Below, in pieces: positions 1 through 6,860 of a stretch of 9,498 nt of DNA. The DNA is from an uncultured Muribaculaceae bacterium. GTDB lineage: Bacteria; Bacteroidota; Bacteroidia; Bacteroidales; Muribaculaceae. Location: positions 1 to 9,498 of the forward strand of contig CAJUBM010000112.1 of assembly GCA_910584735.1 (NCBI GenBank), in the 5' to 3' direction. A program made the position numbers and the translations under genes. The notes beneath the pieces are model-generated. The model saw nothing but the letters and a program-made list of their open reading frames with translations, was not told the DNA's origin and ran no database searches. Every line of letters begins with the position of its first letter. Position 1 is the stretch's first letter.

Positions 1-1
1 T

Positions 2-15
2 AAATATTAATATTT
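2..15. repeat. 14-bp perfect AT palindrome
   Basis: AAATATTAATATTT reads identically on both strands. It contains only A and T and lies at the window edge, so it may be part of a larger regulatory or terminator region outside the window. It could equally be a chance product of AT-rich DNA. Confidence 0.4.
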
Positions 16-33
16 TAATAACAGTGGTAAGAT

Positions 34-53
34 TTTTATCGCACCACTACTAT
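34..53 (+). repeat. left copy of a 20-bp inverted repeat shared with the window's right end
   Basis: TTTTATCGCACCA at 34-46 is the exact reverse complement of 9454-9466. The next seven bases match at five positions, giving 18 of 20 over the whole element. The left copy overlaps a small inverted repeat (AGTGGT 23-28, ACCACT 43-48). Unlike the right copy, it is not followed at the right distance by a TAnnTTTG box. Confidence 0.45.
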
Positions 54-174
54 AGTGACATCATACCATCAATAACACTTGCTTTGCTATTAGTAAAGCC
101 ATATGCCAAACAAAGTGTCTGATTTATAACACAAGAGATAACTTAATCAAACATTTAAGTGATGAATCATTTTG

Positions 175-194
175 TCATCTAATCATTTAGATGA
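175..194. repeat. hairpin next to the recombinase truncation
   Basis: TCATCTAA (175-182) and TTAGATGA (187-194) form a perfect 8-bp inverted repeat around a 4-nt TCAT loop. Further AATCATTT words lie at 165-172 and 181-188. The hairpin ends 16 bp from the stop codon of the recombinase remnant and has no T-run on either side, so it is a poor intrinsic terminator. It could be a protein-binding or recombination site, or simply chance symmetry in AT-rich DNA. Confidence 0.5.
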
Positions 195-210
195 TTAATT
201 AGTCAATCAA

Positions 211-964
211 TCATGTGAAATGTGTCGCCACAAGCTGCTGTATCTCTTCCGGCAGAAGAATCTCTTTTTGCAGGGTCATGTTGTTGTTTTTCAGCACGAA
301 CCCACGGCAAGGATTTTTCTTGATGAGGTCTTTGTCAACGGCAGCCGTGACCATTCGCTTGAACATTCTTAAATAAATTTTCGGACCGTCACCCGTTCCG
401 TTCTCTTTCAGATACTCCACATAAGCCGCCACCATGTCAACAGTGATCTGCGTCATCTTCAGATTTTTCTTGTAGAGGGAGTATCTCAGTGTGACTGCGA
501 GAAAGTCCTTGAACTTTTGCAGACCGTGTTTGAGCGTTATGCGGGTGTATTTTCGTGAGCGATGGAGACTTGATGAACTCCTTGCAGAATTCAAGAAAGT
601 CCTCGTCCATATCCTTGCGGAGCCGATAACCCTCCCTGTCCTCCAAGAACGACTGCTCACGCTCAAAGCGGATTTTCTCAGCCAATGCGAGTGTGTTCTT
701 GTTCTGTATACGCTCCTGTTGGTTACGGGGATAAAGCCAGATGTAGAGGTTGAGATTGTCTTTCTTGCGGGAGTACTTGATTTTGTATTTGGGTTTCCCC
801 GCCATCGCTCCATCAGTGTAGAACACCTGATTTCCCTCATCGTCAAGCACGGGCGATTCTGTCCTTCCGAGATAATATTCAAGGTATAGGCTGGCGCGAC
901 CATCGCTCAATTCCGACTGCTGGAGCTTGGGATTCTGCTTCTTGCGATTTTCTAAATTTGCTAT
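211..964 (-). pseudogene. tyrosine recombinase/integrase remnant, frameshifted and lacking the catalytic domain
   Basis: The recognisable part is the N-terminal half of a Bacteroidetes-type tyrosine recombinase. It begins with the arm-binding domain (KKQNPKLQQSELSDGRASL, then a YSRKKDNLNLYIWLYP strand region and NTLALAEKIRFEREQ). It continues with the SAM-like core-binding domain (TLKHGLQKFKDFL, VAAYVEYLKENG, RMFKRMVTAAVDKDLIKKNPC). The two halves lie in different frames: the first is readable down to about 551 and the second from about 549, consistent with one extra base near 550. The gene stops at 211-213 right after PEEIQQLVATHFT, where intact family members enter the catalytic domain, so the R..H-x-x-R..Y residues are all absent. 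Upstream, an in-frame TAG sits at 971-973 and the best-placed initiator (962-964) reads ATA rather than ATG. The first internal start is TTG at 910. I infer a dead gene; the family assignment is confident. Confidence 0.85.
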
Positions 965-981
965 ACAGTTCTAATTTTGCG

Positions 982-1013
982 CAAATATAATTTGGGGTGT
1001 AATAATTTGAAAA
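982..1013 (-). promoter_or_regulatory. relict Bacteroidetes-type promoter of the recombinase remnant
   Basis: On the minus strand TATATTTG (989-982) fits the TAnnTTTG -7 box, and TTTT (1013-1010) lies 20 nt upstream in place of the consensus TTTG. Transcription would begin near 975, about 11 nt before the ATA codon at 964. This supports 964 as the ancestral start. The upstream box has one mismatch. Confidence 0.45.
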
Positions 1014-1040
1014 TCGCCATACACATCCCTTAACATTTAC

Positions 1041-1067
1041 CCCATGCCTACGGTTCATAATCATGGG
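1041..1067. repeat. 6-bp inverted repeat upstream of the recombinase remnant
   Basis: CCCATG (1041-1046) and CATGGG (1062-1067) flank a 15-nt spacer, and the flanks extend loosely as TACC/GGTA. A second dyad, GTAC-N7-GTAC, follows immediately. Arm-type sites near an integrase promoter can look like this, but nothing proves that role here. Confidence 0.3.
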
Positions 1068-1187
1068 TACAAAAGGTGTACTTTTTGAGAAAATCGGGTC
1101 AAAAACCGAAAAATCACCGCAACTTCGGTAATGGATATTGTGTTGCTAATAAGCATAGTTAGCTCATTCGTCTTATCATCGTTTTTC

Positions 1188-1216
1188 TATCAAAGAAATC
1201 TGGTAAATTTCTGATA
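1188..1216 (-). terminator. weak candidate terminator after lutC
   Basis: TATC-AA-AGAAAT and ATTTCT-GATA can form a 10-bp stem with a 2-nt bulge and a 7-nt loop, 39 bp beyond the lutC stop. It is AT-rich and the minus-strand side is followed by AGAAAAACG rather than a T-run. It is therefore a poor intrinsic terminator and the call is tentative. Confidence 0.25.
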
Positions 1217-1218
1217 TG

Positions 1219-1236
1219 TTTGGTTTTGGTTTTGGT
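1219..1236. repeat. three perfect copies of the hexamer TTTGGT
   Basis: TTTGGT occurs three times head to tail in non-coding DNA 19 bp beyond the lutC stop codon. It is a simple-sequence tract that could vary by slippage, but no reading frame depends on it. Confidence 0.6.
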
Positions 1237-1254
1237 TGTACAAGGATGGCCGGG

Positions 1255-1863
1255 TCAGTAAAGCAGCACGGTGAGGGAGAGCTCGGCCTGCGCGCCGGTG
1301 ATATGGACGGCTTCGATATCGGCTGTCGCCGACGGGCCGGAATAGAATGAACCATATCGGTTGGCGCGTAAATCAAGTATGTTGTAGGCTTCCTGTATTG
1401 AGGGGACTATGGCGTTATGGTCGAGCAGCAGATAGAGGTCGGTGCAGAACAGGGCTGCCGCAGGGAGGCCGAGTGATTTATCGGTGACGAATACCGACCC
1501 TGTCTCTCCGACCCCCACAATCCCCTCACCAATTGTTATATCTATAACATTGGCCTCGTGAGGGTCGGGATAATCTGCCGAGGTTGTTGTGAAGTCTTTT
1601 AATTCATTTACCGAAGAGAAAACGGTATGTCCTTCCGAAATCAGATTGTGGCGTACCCAATCTATAGCATCAGATCTGGAATCGAATCTCATGAGTTCGC
1701 CGCTGAAATTTTTCAGATTGGTTTCGAAATTCGTTACGGTGTCACCCGGGAATGGGAAAATGGGCACATCGGGATGGGGGAGGGGCGTGGGCTTACCTTG
1801 GCGGATGCGCGATAGAATATCTGCGCGGGCTTCATTCTCATGAACGAGTGGTTGGTTATTCAT
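1255..1863 (-). CDS. lutC: LUD-domain protein, lactate utilization protein C
   Basis: The 202-residue product is the third subunit of the LutABC system, which oxidises L-lactate to pyruvate in the cytoplasm. It is a single LUD domain. The signature GIVGVGETGSVFV lies at about residues 114-126 and the closing SGPSATADIE motif at about 175-184. The usual G-x-HGP stretch near the C-terminus reads GAQAELS here, a divergence worth noting. The ATG at 1863-1861 was chosen over an in-frame upstream codon at 1944 because the family begins close to this point and the upstream codons lie inside lutB. The gene overlaps the lutB stop by 8 bp, so translation is probably coupled. Identification as LutC rests on the LUD fold plus its position behind lutA and lutB. 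Its substrate has not been shown and could be another 2-hydroxy acid. Confidence 0.88.
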   Translation of the reverse strand: MNNQPLVHENEARADILSRIRQGKPTPLPHPDVPIFPFPGDTVTNFETNLKNFSGELMRFDSRSDAIDWVRHNLISEGHTVFSSVNELKDFTTTSADYPDPHEANVIDITIGEGIVGVGETGSVFVTDKSLGLPAAALFCTDLYLLLDHNAIVPSIQEAYNILDLRANRYGSFYSGPSATADIEAVHITGAQAELSLTVLLY

Positions 1864-3253
1864 GTCGGGAGTTTCTTTGGGTGGATGAGTTTTGGCGTTT
1901 GTACCACTGGCGGAATGTTTCTGCCGGAGGTTCCGGATTGGCATGGGAGGAATACCAAGGGTTCAGACCTGATTGGAGAATCCCTTTCGGGAGGTTACGG
2001 AGAGCCCATAACCCTAACCGTTCGGCATTTGACAGGGTTGAGGCGTTTTTTAGTACCATCGCCATGCCGTCTTCCTCCAGTCGGTGGAAAAGTTGGTCGT
2101 AGCGTTTTTCAACCATCTCTTTACGCCAATAGAACACCAGTTCGGGTATAGGAACCTTTACCGGGCATACGTTGCCGCACGAGCCGCAATGGGTGCAGGA
2201 GTAGGGTAGACGTGCATAGCGGTACATGTCGTAGCTCGGCTCGAGCACGATTCCGATAGGACCCATATATACAGCCTCGTAACTCAGACCGCATGTTCGG
2301 CGGAACACCGGGCATGTGTTCATGCAGGCGCCGCAACGTATGCATTTCAGCACTTCCCAATAGTCGGGCGATGACAATCGTTGCGAACGCCCGTTGTCAA
2401 GGATTACGATGTGCATTTCCTGTCCCTGCGCGGGCGCGTGATAATGGGAGGTATATTGCGTTATGTCGAATCCTAATGCCGACCGGGAGAGTAGCCTGAT
2501 GAAGATACCGAGGTCGTTCACGGTAGGGATTACTTTTTCAAGTCCCATGGAGAAGATAAGTAGGGGAGGCACGTTGGCGCTTATATCGGCATTACCCTCG
2601 TTGGTACATACCACCACACCTCCCGTCTCGGCGATGGCGAAGTTCACGCCGTTCATGCCTGCGTCTACGCGTATATAGTTGCGGCGCATGTCGTTGCGCA
2701 TAACCGAGTTTAGATAACGAGGGTCGTCAATCGCGGGGTCGCTGCCGAGATGTTCGGCGAAAATACGGGCCACATCGCCGCGTAGTTTGTGGATTGCCGG
2801 CATCACTATGTGGGCCGGAGGCTGGTTGTCAAGCTGCTGTATGCGTTCCCCGAGATCGGCTTCATATACCTTTATGCCATGCCGTTCAAGGTATGGCCGC
2901 ATCTCACATTCATCCATAGTCATGGATTTCCCCTTGGTAACCACCTTTACGTTATGTTCTTGCATCAACCGGCAGATTATGCGGTTGTGTTCGTCGGCGT
3001 TCTCGGCCCAGTGGATATGTATTCTGTTGGAGGTGGCGTTACGTTCGAACTCTTCAAGATAGCGGTCGAGGTTTGACAGGGTATGGCGTTTTATCTCAGA
3101 GGCTAAAGTGCGCATCTGCTCCCATTCGGGCAGACGTGAGGCCGCCTTGTCGCGTCTCATACGGGCGTTCCATAGACATCTATCGTGGCTCTCGCGGTGG
3201 AGGGTGTCCTTTATGAACTTCGCACCGTTCTTTACTTGGTTTACCTGTTTCAT
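1856..3253 (-). CDS. lutB: lactate utilization iron-sulfur protein B
   Basis: The 465-residue product matches the usual length and layout of LutB (also called LldF). An N-terminal LUD domain carries FAIAETGGVVV at about residues 205-215 and NEGN at 218-221. Two ferredoxin-like 4Fe-4S motifs follow: CIRCGACMNTCP (304-315) and CTHCGSCGNVCP (353-364). A helical C-terminal tail comes last. In the known system LutB passes electrons during oxidation of L-lactate to pyruvate. ATG at 3253 is preferred, 14 bp after the lutA stop. A TTG at 3271 in the same frame would overlap lutA by 4 bp and add six residues, and cannot be excluded. The gene is followed by lutC with an 8-bp overlap. All cluster cysteines are present, so it should be functional. 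Confidence 0.93.
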   Translation of the reverse strand: MKQVNQVKNGAKFIKDTLHRESHDRCLWNARMRRDKAASRLPEWEQMRTLASEIKRHTLSNLDRYLEEFERNATSNRIHIHWAENADEHNRIICRLMQEHNVKVVTKGKSMTMDECEMRPYLERHGIKVYEADLGERIQQLDNQPPAHIVMPAIHKLRGDVARIFAEHLGSDPAIDDPRYLNSVMRNDMRRNYIRVDAGMNGVNFAIAETGGVVVCTNEGNADISANVPPLLIFSMGLEKVIPTVNDLGIFIRLLSRSALGFDITQYTSHYHAPAQGQEMHIVILDNGRSQRLSSPDYWEVLKCIRCGACMNTCPVFRRTCGLSYEAVYMGPIGIVLEPSYDMYRYARLPYSCTHCGSCGNVCPVKVPIPELVFYWRKEMVEKRYDQLFHRLEEDGMAMVLKNASTLSNAERLGLWALRNLPKGILQSGLNPWYSSHANPEPPAETFRQWYKRQNSSTQRNSRHE

Positions 3254-3267
3254 GCTTATCAGGATTT

Positions 3268-4014
3268 TCAAGGTTTGGCATCGCCGTTGAGAATTTCAGC
3301 GATATAGAATGTCTTCAGGTCGATGCCGAATTTGCGGGCGATACATTCTTGGTGAAGCAGGCAGGAAAAGTCGGCCGAGGTGACGTAGCGGATTCCGTTG
3401 CGGGCGTAGTCGGTCACTTTGTCAAGCCCCATCTGACGCGAACATTCTTCGTCCCACACGGTGAAGGCTCCTCCGAATCCACAACACTCATCGCGCCGGT
3501 CAGCATAGGCTATCTCCAGACCTTTCACGAGGCTTAGAAGATATTCGGTTTTGCTGTAATCGGGGATTATTAATTCGGTGGGTCGGGCCTGATGCAGGAA
3601 CCTGAGAGCATGGCATCCGTTGTGCAGCCCTACACGGTGGGGGAATTCTGCCCAGGGGAGGGAGTCCACCTGTATTATGTCATGAAGGAACTCCACTATG
3701 TCGTGAGTGTTTTCCCTCAGGTGGCGTACGGCATCAGTCTGTTCTACAGAGTCAAGATGATGCCTTATTTGGTCGGTGCATATTCCTGAGGATGTTACTA
3801 TTACGTCATAGTCTCCGAAATATTTCACGAAATCGCGCTCTATCTTGCAGGCATGTTTGTCATACCCCATATCGGTGAACGGGAGGCCGCAGCAACTCGC
3901 ACGGTCTATGAACGTGACATCCCTTTCAAACCGCCGGATAAGGCGGAATGTAGCCTTGGCCGCTTCCGGAGCCAAGGCATCTACATAACATGGAACAAAA
4001 AAGCCAACTCTCAT
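3268..4014 (-). CDS. lutA: lactate utilization protein A, CCG-domain iron-sulfur subunit
   Basis: The 248-residue product contains two cysteine-rich CCG domains, as in LutA/LldE and the heterodisulfide reductase B family. The first has VPCYVD (Cys9), CCGLP (Cys41-Cys42) and SSGIC (Cys79). The second has HNGCHALR and the closing CCGFGGAF. These motifs normally hold an iron-sulfur cofactor, and with LutB and LutC the protein takes part in L-lactate oxidation. The chosen start is ATG at 4014-4012; a TTG two codons upstream is also in frame. It begins 59 bp after the esterase stop, the widest gap in the six-gene run, and lutB starts 14 bp past its end. No lactate permease or lutR-type regulator is adjacent. 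Family assignment is confident; lactate as substrate is inferred. Confidence 0.93.
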   Translation of the reverse strand: MRVGFFVPCYVDALAPEAAKATFRLIRRFERDVTFIDRASCCGLPFTDMGYDKHACKIERDFVKYFGDYDVIVTSSGICTDQIRHHLDSVEQTDAVRHLRENTHDIVEFLHDIIQVDSLPWAEFPHRVGLHNGCHALRFLHQARPTELIIPDYSKTEYLLSLVKGLEIAYADRRDECCGFGGAFTVWDEECSRQMGLDKVTDYARNGIRYVTSADFSCLLHQECIARKFGIDLKTFYIAEILNGDAKP

Positions 4015-4073
4015 CGGCAATAGTTTAAAACGTGTACGGCATTATAAACGCTTCCGCCGGGCATTTGGTTCAA

Positions 4074-4739
4074 TCATGCATATATGAAATCCAGCGCATG
4101 GAGTGTGCGTGGTTCGTAGGACGCGTAATGGTCGCCCGGTTCCCATATGAACTCTGTGTATACGCCGTGTGCCCGTAGGACTGCCAATATTTGCGCGGTG
4201 CATACCCCTACGGTTCGGAATATAGGATTTCGCGACATCGGTTCCTGTCTGCCGAGCGAAAGGAATATCTTTCCCCTGGAATCTATTTTTGAACCGATGT
4301 TGGCAGAGAACCACTCGGTGAATCCTCTGTACCAGAATGAGCCGGACAGAGATACGATATTGGTAAATGTATCGCATCCTATCCATTGCCATAGAGCGAA
4401 AAGCCCGGAAAGAGAGATGCCCAAGAGGGTTCTTTGTGGAGATACGGTTCCGACTTCTTTCTCTATAGCGGGCAATACGGCCGTGCGTAGAGTCGACAGA
4501 AATATTTTGCCGTTCCCTTTGAACGTAGGGGAGCCGGCCGGGACTCCCGGCGCCGTCCATGGAGTGAGGTCGTTGTCCCAATCCATACCTGTTATGGTCG
4601 CCACACATATGTTGTATCGTCGAGCCACCTCGTCAAGCCAGTGCTGGCTTTCAGGCTCAAAACCGAGTATGTAGCATATACGGCCATTGTAGTCGGCCCC
4701 GGCAATCATTACATTAAGGTTATCTATCTTTGTTTTCAT
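4074..4739 (-). CDS. alpha/beta-hydrolase, Fes/IroE-like putative esterase
   Basis: The 221-residue product looks like a compact cytoplasmic alpha/beta-hydrolase of the esterase D / Fes / IroE group. The nucleophile elbow is GISLSG, with Ser109 as the likely catalytic serine. LSGSFW (131-136) resembles the SGS-FW motif after the elbow in Fes-type esterases. The segment SLGRQE..RNP (161-172) corresponds to what I recall as GDKE..RNP in relatives, so an aspartate may be replaced by arginine. His204 in PGDHYASY is the likely catalytic histidine. No signal peptide is visible. The ATG overlaps the upstream GNAT stop by 4 bp (ATGA), so translation is coupled. Position behind an adenylation enzyme suggests it hydrolyses an ester or thioester of that pathway. 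Siderophore esters are the substrates of the named relatives, but no iron-uptake gene is nearby. Confidence 0.75.
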   Translation of the reverse strand: MKTKIDNLNVMIAGADYNGRICYILGFEPESQHWLDEVARRYNICVATITGMDWDNDLTPWTAPGVPAGSPTFKGNGKIFLSTLRTAVLPAIEKEVGTVSPQRTLLGISLSGLFALWQWIGCDTFTNIVSLSGSFWYRGFTEWFSANIGSKIDSRGKIFLSLGRQEPMSRNPIFRTVGVCTAQILAVLRAHGVYTEFIWEPGDHYASYEPRTLHALDFIYA

Positions 4740-5203
4740 CTGTTCCTTGATTTGTTGAATTTCATCATCCCTTCCATCGGGGTGAATCCATGGCGGCCGT
4801 AAAGATGTTTTGCCATATCTGTGGTTTCGAGATATATCTTATCCACCCTCCGGCTACGGGCGTCAGCCAAAAGATGTTCCACAATGGCTGATGCCACCCC
4901 TTTACGGCGGAAACAGGGGCGGACGTATATATTCATGATATATCCGCATCGCCCGGACGTATTGTCGGGCGATGGCATCTCATCATGGTAGCATATGGCT
5001 CCACATCCGGCTATATTTCCGTCTACCTCGGCCACGCATGCCACATGTGATCCGTCGTGAAGATGTGTTCGGTAATATCTGAGGTTCTCCTCCCTTAGGC
5101 TGGCTGTGTCTTGTTTCGCCGGGATGTCGAATACATCATGCAGCACTTCCATGCGCAGGGATATGAGCTTTTCCGCATCGGTTATATTGATAAGCCGTAT
5201 CAT
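4736..5203 (-). CDS. GNAT-family N-acetyltransferase
   Basis: The 155-residue product is a single GNAT domain that should transfer an acyl group, usually acetyl from CoA, to an amine. Motif A spans about 88-112 (YIMNIYVRPCFRRKGVASA), with the R-R-K-G-V-A pyrophosphate loop at 99-104. Motif B (about 124-142) ends in LYGRHGF, the usual tyrosine-containing C-terminal helix and strand. The start ATG (5203) overlaps the stop of the adenylation gene by 4 bp. Its own stop overlaps the esterase start by 4 bp, so it sits in the middle of a tightly coupled trio. This argues for a job in the same pathway, perhaps acylating the amino acid or product activated by the adenylation enzyme. The acceptor cannot be deduced from the sequence. 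Confidence 0.85.
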   Translation of the reverse strand: MIRLINITDAEKLISLRMEVLHDVFDIPAKQDTASLREENLRYYRTHLHDGSHVACVAEVDGNIAGCGAICYHDEMPSPDNTSGRCGYIMNIYVRPCFRRKGVASAIVEHLLADARSRRVDKIYLETTDMAKHLYGRHGFTPMEGMMKFNKSRNR

Positions 5204-6762
5204 GACCTTAACTTTCCCTCCTTTAGGATTATCGGCAGGGCATGACGGTTTATCTTGCCGTTGTCATTAATAGGGAGCGATGGCATCTCTACATAGTATT
5301 CAGGCATCATGAACGATGCCAGCCTGTCGGCCATCTCGCGTTTCATCTCATGGATTGAGAAATCCTGCGATGCCGGAACGAAGTAGGCGGTTAGGTAGGC
5401 CAGTCCCTGTGTATCGTAGTTGGCAGTGACGATGCCGCGTTCCACCTGCGGGCATGCGCACAGCACATTGTCAACTTCTTCACATTCAACCCTGCGTCCC
5501 AAAATCATGACCTGGTTATCCTTGCGGCGTACAAAGGCAAGGTCGCCTGACGGCAATATATATCCCAGGTCGCCGCTAAGATATGCCCTGCGCCCGTCGG
5601 CAAGAGTTGTGAAGGCTTTTTGCTCGGGACATTCCGCAAGGTAACCCATTGATACGCCGTTGCCTAATATGGCTATTTCTCCTATCTCCCCTTTGGCTGC
5701 CGGACGCCCTATGCTGTCAATCACTATTACTTCTGCGCCCTTTACATTATGTCCTATAGGATATGTACCGTCTTCCAGAGGCGATGTTCCGTCACAACGG
5801 TGATATGTGGCGCATACGGTTGTTTCTGACGGCCCATATGTATTATATATGGCGATTCCAGTGGATAATAGACGTTTTATGTAAGAACTACGCAGCACGT
5901 CGCCTCCGCTGATCAGCAGACGTAGGGATGGCGGAAGGGTGGGTAGTTTGTCAAGTTCGAGAAGCAGGTAAGGGAAGCCGCTGACGATGGTTATTCCTTC
6001 CTCCCGGATAAATCGCGCAAGTCGTGGTACTGACTCGCGTATTTCAGGCGCGGGAATCACGATTGCACCTCCGTTCAGCAATGAACCGAATACCTCTTCT
6101 ACGAATATGTCGAACGAACATACTGAATATTGGAGCATACGGTCTTTTCCGGGTTGTATCTCGAACTCGGCATTGAAAGCTCGCGCATAATGGCAGACAT
6201 TGGCGTTGCTCACAACCACCCCTTTGGGATTACCCGTAGTGCCGGAGGTATATAGCACATATGCCGGAGATGATGCAGCATCACATACACACATCGAATC
6301 AGAGACGGTATTTTCAGACAACATTTCGGTATTTATAACAGTCGCGGCATCCGGGAAGAGCAGCCTTGTGCCATCTTTAAACAATTCGGTATATTCCGGT
6401 GCTGTTACAACAAGGTCAACTCGCGCCTGTTCCATCATGAATCTGATTCTGCCTTTGGGAAATGTCGGTTCGGCAGGTACATATGCATTTCCGGTTTTCA
6501 GTACGGCGAGAATGCAGGCAATCATTTCCACTCCATGATTCATTACAATACCGATATAGCCGCTATTCTTACCCGGTCGCGGTTCCCTTTCTGAGGCTTC
6601 CATTATGGCTTGGGAATAGAGGGTAGCCAGAGCGTCAAGTTGCCGGAATGTATAGGTTCGGCTTCCCGATATTACGGCGGGAAGGTTGGGATAGGTCTTA
6701 GCCACGGAGTGGAAGAGCCCATAAACAGAATCGTTAGTCGGATGGATACGTCGGATATTCAT
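5200..6762 (-). CDS. stand-alone NRPS-type adenylation enzyme (AMP-dependent ligase)
   Basis: The 520-residue product is a complete adenylate-forming enzyme that should activate an amino or related acid as its AMP ester. Core motifs appear in order: A3 YVLYTSGTTGNPKG (168-181), A4 FDIFVEEVF (217-225), A5 YNTYGPSETT (306-315), A7 YLSGDLG (394-400), A8 RRKDNQVMILGRRVE (412-426) and A10 with the catalytic lysine at 503 in NDNGKINR. Asp218 is the residue that normally binds the alpha-amino group, favouring an amino acid substrate. The protein ends right after A10, with no carrier, condensation or thioesterase domain. DltA-like D-alanine ligase is the main alternative, but A4 is NRPS-like and no dltB/C/D is present. 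ATG at 6762 was chosen from the MNIRRIHP start; an in-frame ATG 35 codons upstream is less likely. It heads the six-gene run. Confidence 0.88.
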   Translation of the reverse strand: MNIRRIHPTNDSVYGLFHSVAKTYPNLPAVISGSRTYTFRQLDALATLYSQAIMEASEREPRPGKNSGYIGIVMNHGVEMIACILAVLKTGNAYVPAEPTFPKGRIRFMMEQARVDLVVTAPEYTELFKDGTRLLFPDAATVINTEMLSENTVSDSMCVCDAASSPAYVLYTSGTTGNPKGVVVSNANVCHYARAFNAEFEIQPGKDRMLQYSVCSFDIFVEEVFGSLLNGGAIVIPAPEIRESVPRLARFIREEGITIVSGFPYLLLELDKLPTLPPSLRLLISGGDVLRSSYIKRLLSTGIAIYNTYGPSETTVCATYHRCDGTSPLEDGTYPIGHNVKGAEVIVIDSIGRPAAKGEIGEIAILGNGVSMGYLAECPEQKAFTTLADGRRAYLSGDLGYILPSGDLAFVRRKDNQVMILGRRVECEEVDNVLCACPQVERGIVTANYDTQGLAYLTAYFVPASQDFSIHEMKREMADRLASFMMPEYYVEMPSLPINDNGKINRHALPIILKEGKLRS

Positions 6763-6860
6763 CGGTGCTGATTGTTTGGCGTGGTTTGTCAGTAATAGGT
6801 TCTTTAGGAAAGACTTGTATAAGCATAATCCATTAAAGGATTCTTTTTTACAAAAACACA

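Larger units (their letters stand above)
1..210. other. AT-rich non-coding segment beside the recombinase remnant
   Basis: No credible coding region is visible. The stretch is clearly richer in A and T than the gene-bearing part of the window. It contains a 14-bp perfect palindrome (2-15), an ACTATAGT palindrome (49-56), a 6-bp inverted repeat (23-28 with 43-48), and a cluster of AATCAT/ATGATT words between 161 and 215. It abuts the point where the recombinase remnant ends, so it may be the DNA that replaced the lost catalytic half. No insertion-sequence end could be recognised. Confidence 0.6.
965..1254. other. intergenic region between the recombinase remnant and lutC
   Basis: No gene is supported here. 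The stretch holds the relict promoter, an inverted repeat CCCATG (1041-1046) with CATGGG (1062-1067), a GTAC..GTAC motif flanked by CAAAAG/CTTTTTG (about 1067-1087), a weak hairpin at 1188-1216 and a TTTGGT triplet at 1219-1236. It lies downstream of lutC, so it should also contain the end of the six-gene transcript, but no strong terminator is visible. Confidence 0.6.

Noticed and set aside
491..889. 132-codon open frame on the plus strand over the recombinase remnant
   Set aside because: It is antisense to recognisable recombinase protein sequence and shows no domain of its own.
1752..2151. Overlapping plus-strand open frames across the lutB-lutC junction
   Set aside because: They are antisense to well-supported lutB and lutC sequence and have low-complexity, non-family translations.
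4015..4073. TATAAT-like sequence before lutA as a separate lut promoter
   Set aside because: TATAAT is present on the minus strand, but the only TTGAAC upstream is 21 nt away and Bacteroidetes promoters use TAnnTTTG, which is absent. Left open, but not called.
4042..4674. Long open frames on both strands overlapping the esterase (minus 4042-4608, plus 4147-4674)
   Set aside because: They lack recognisable motifs, while the esterase frame carries GISLSG, SGSFW and the catalytic histidine and is 4-bp coupled to the GNAT gene.
5200..6762. Adenylation enzyme as DltA (D-alanine ligase)
   Set aside because: The A4 motif FDIFVEEVF is NRPS-like rather than the DltA form, and no dltB, dltC or dltD gene lies nearby.
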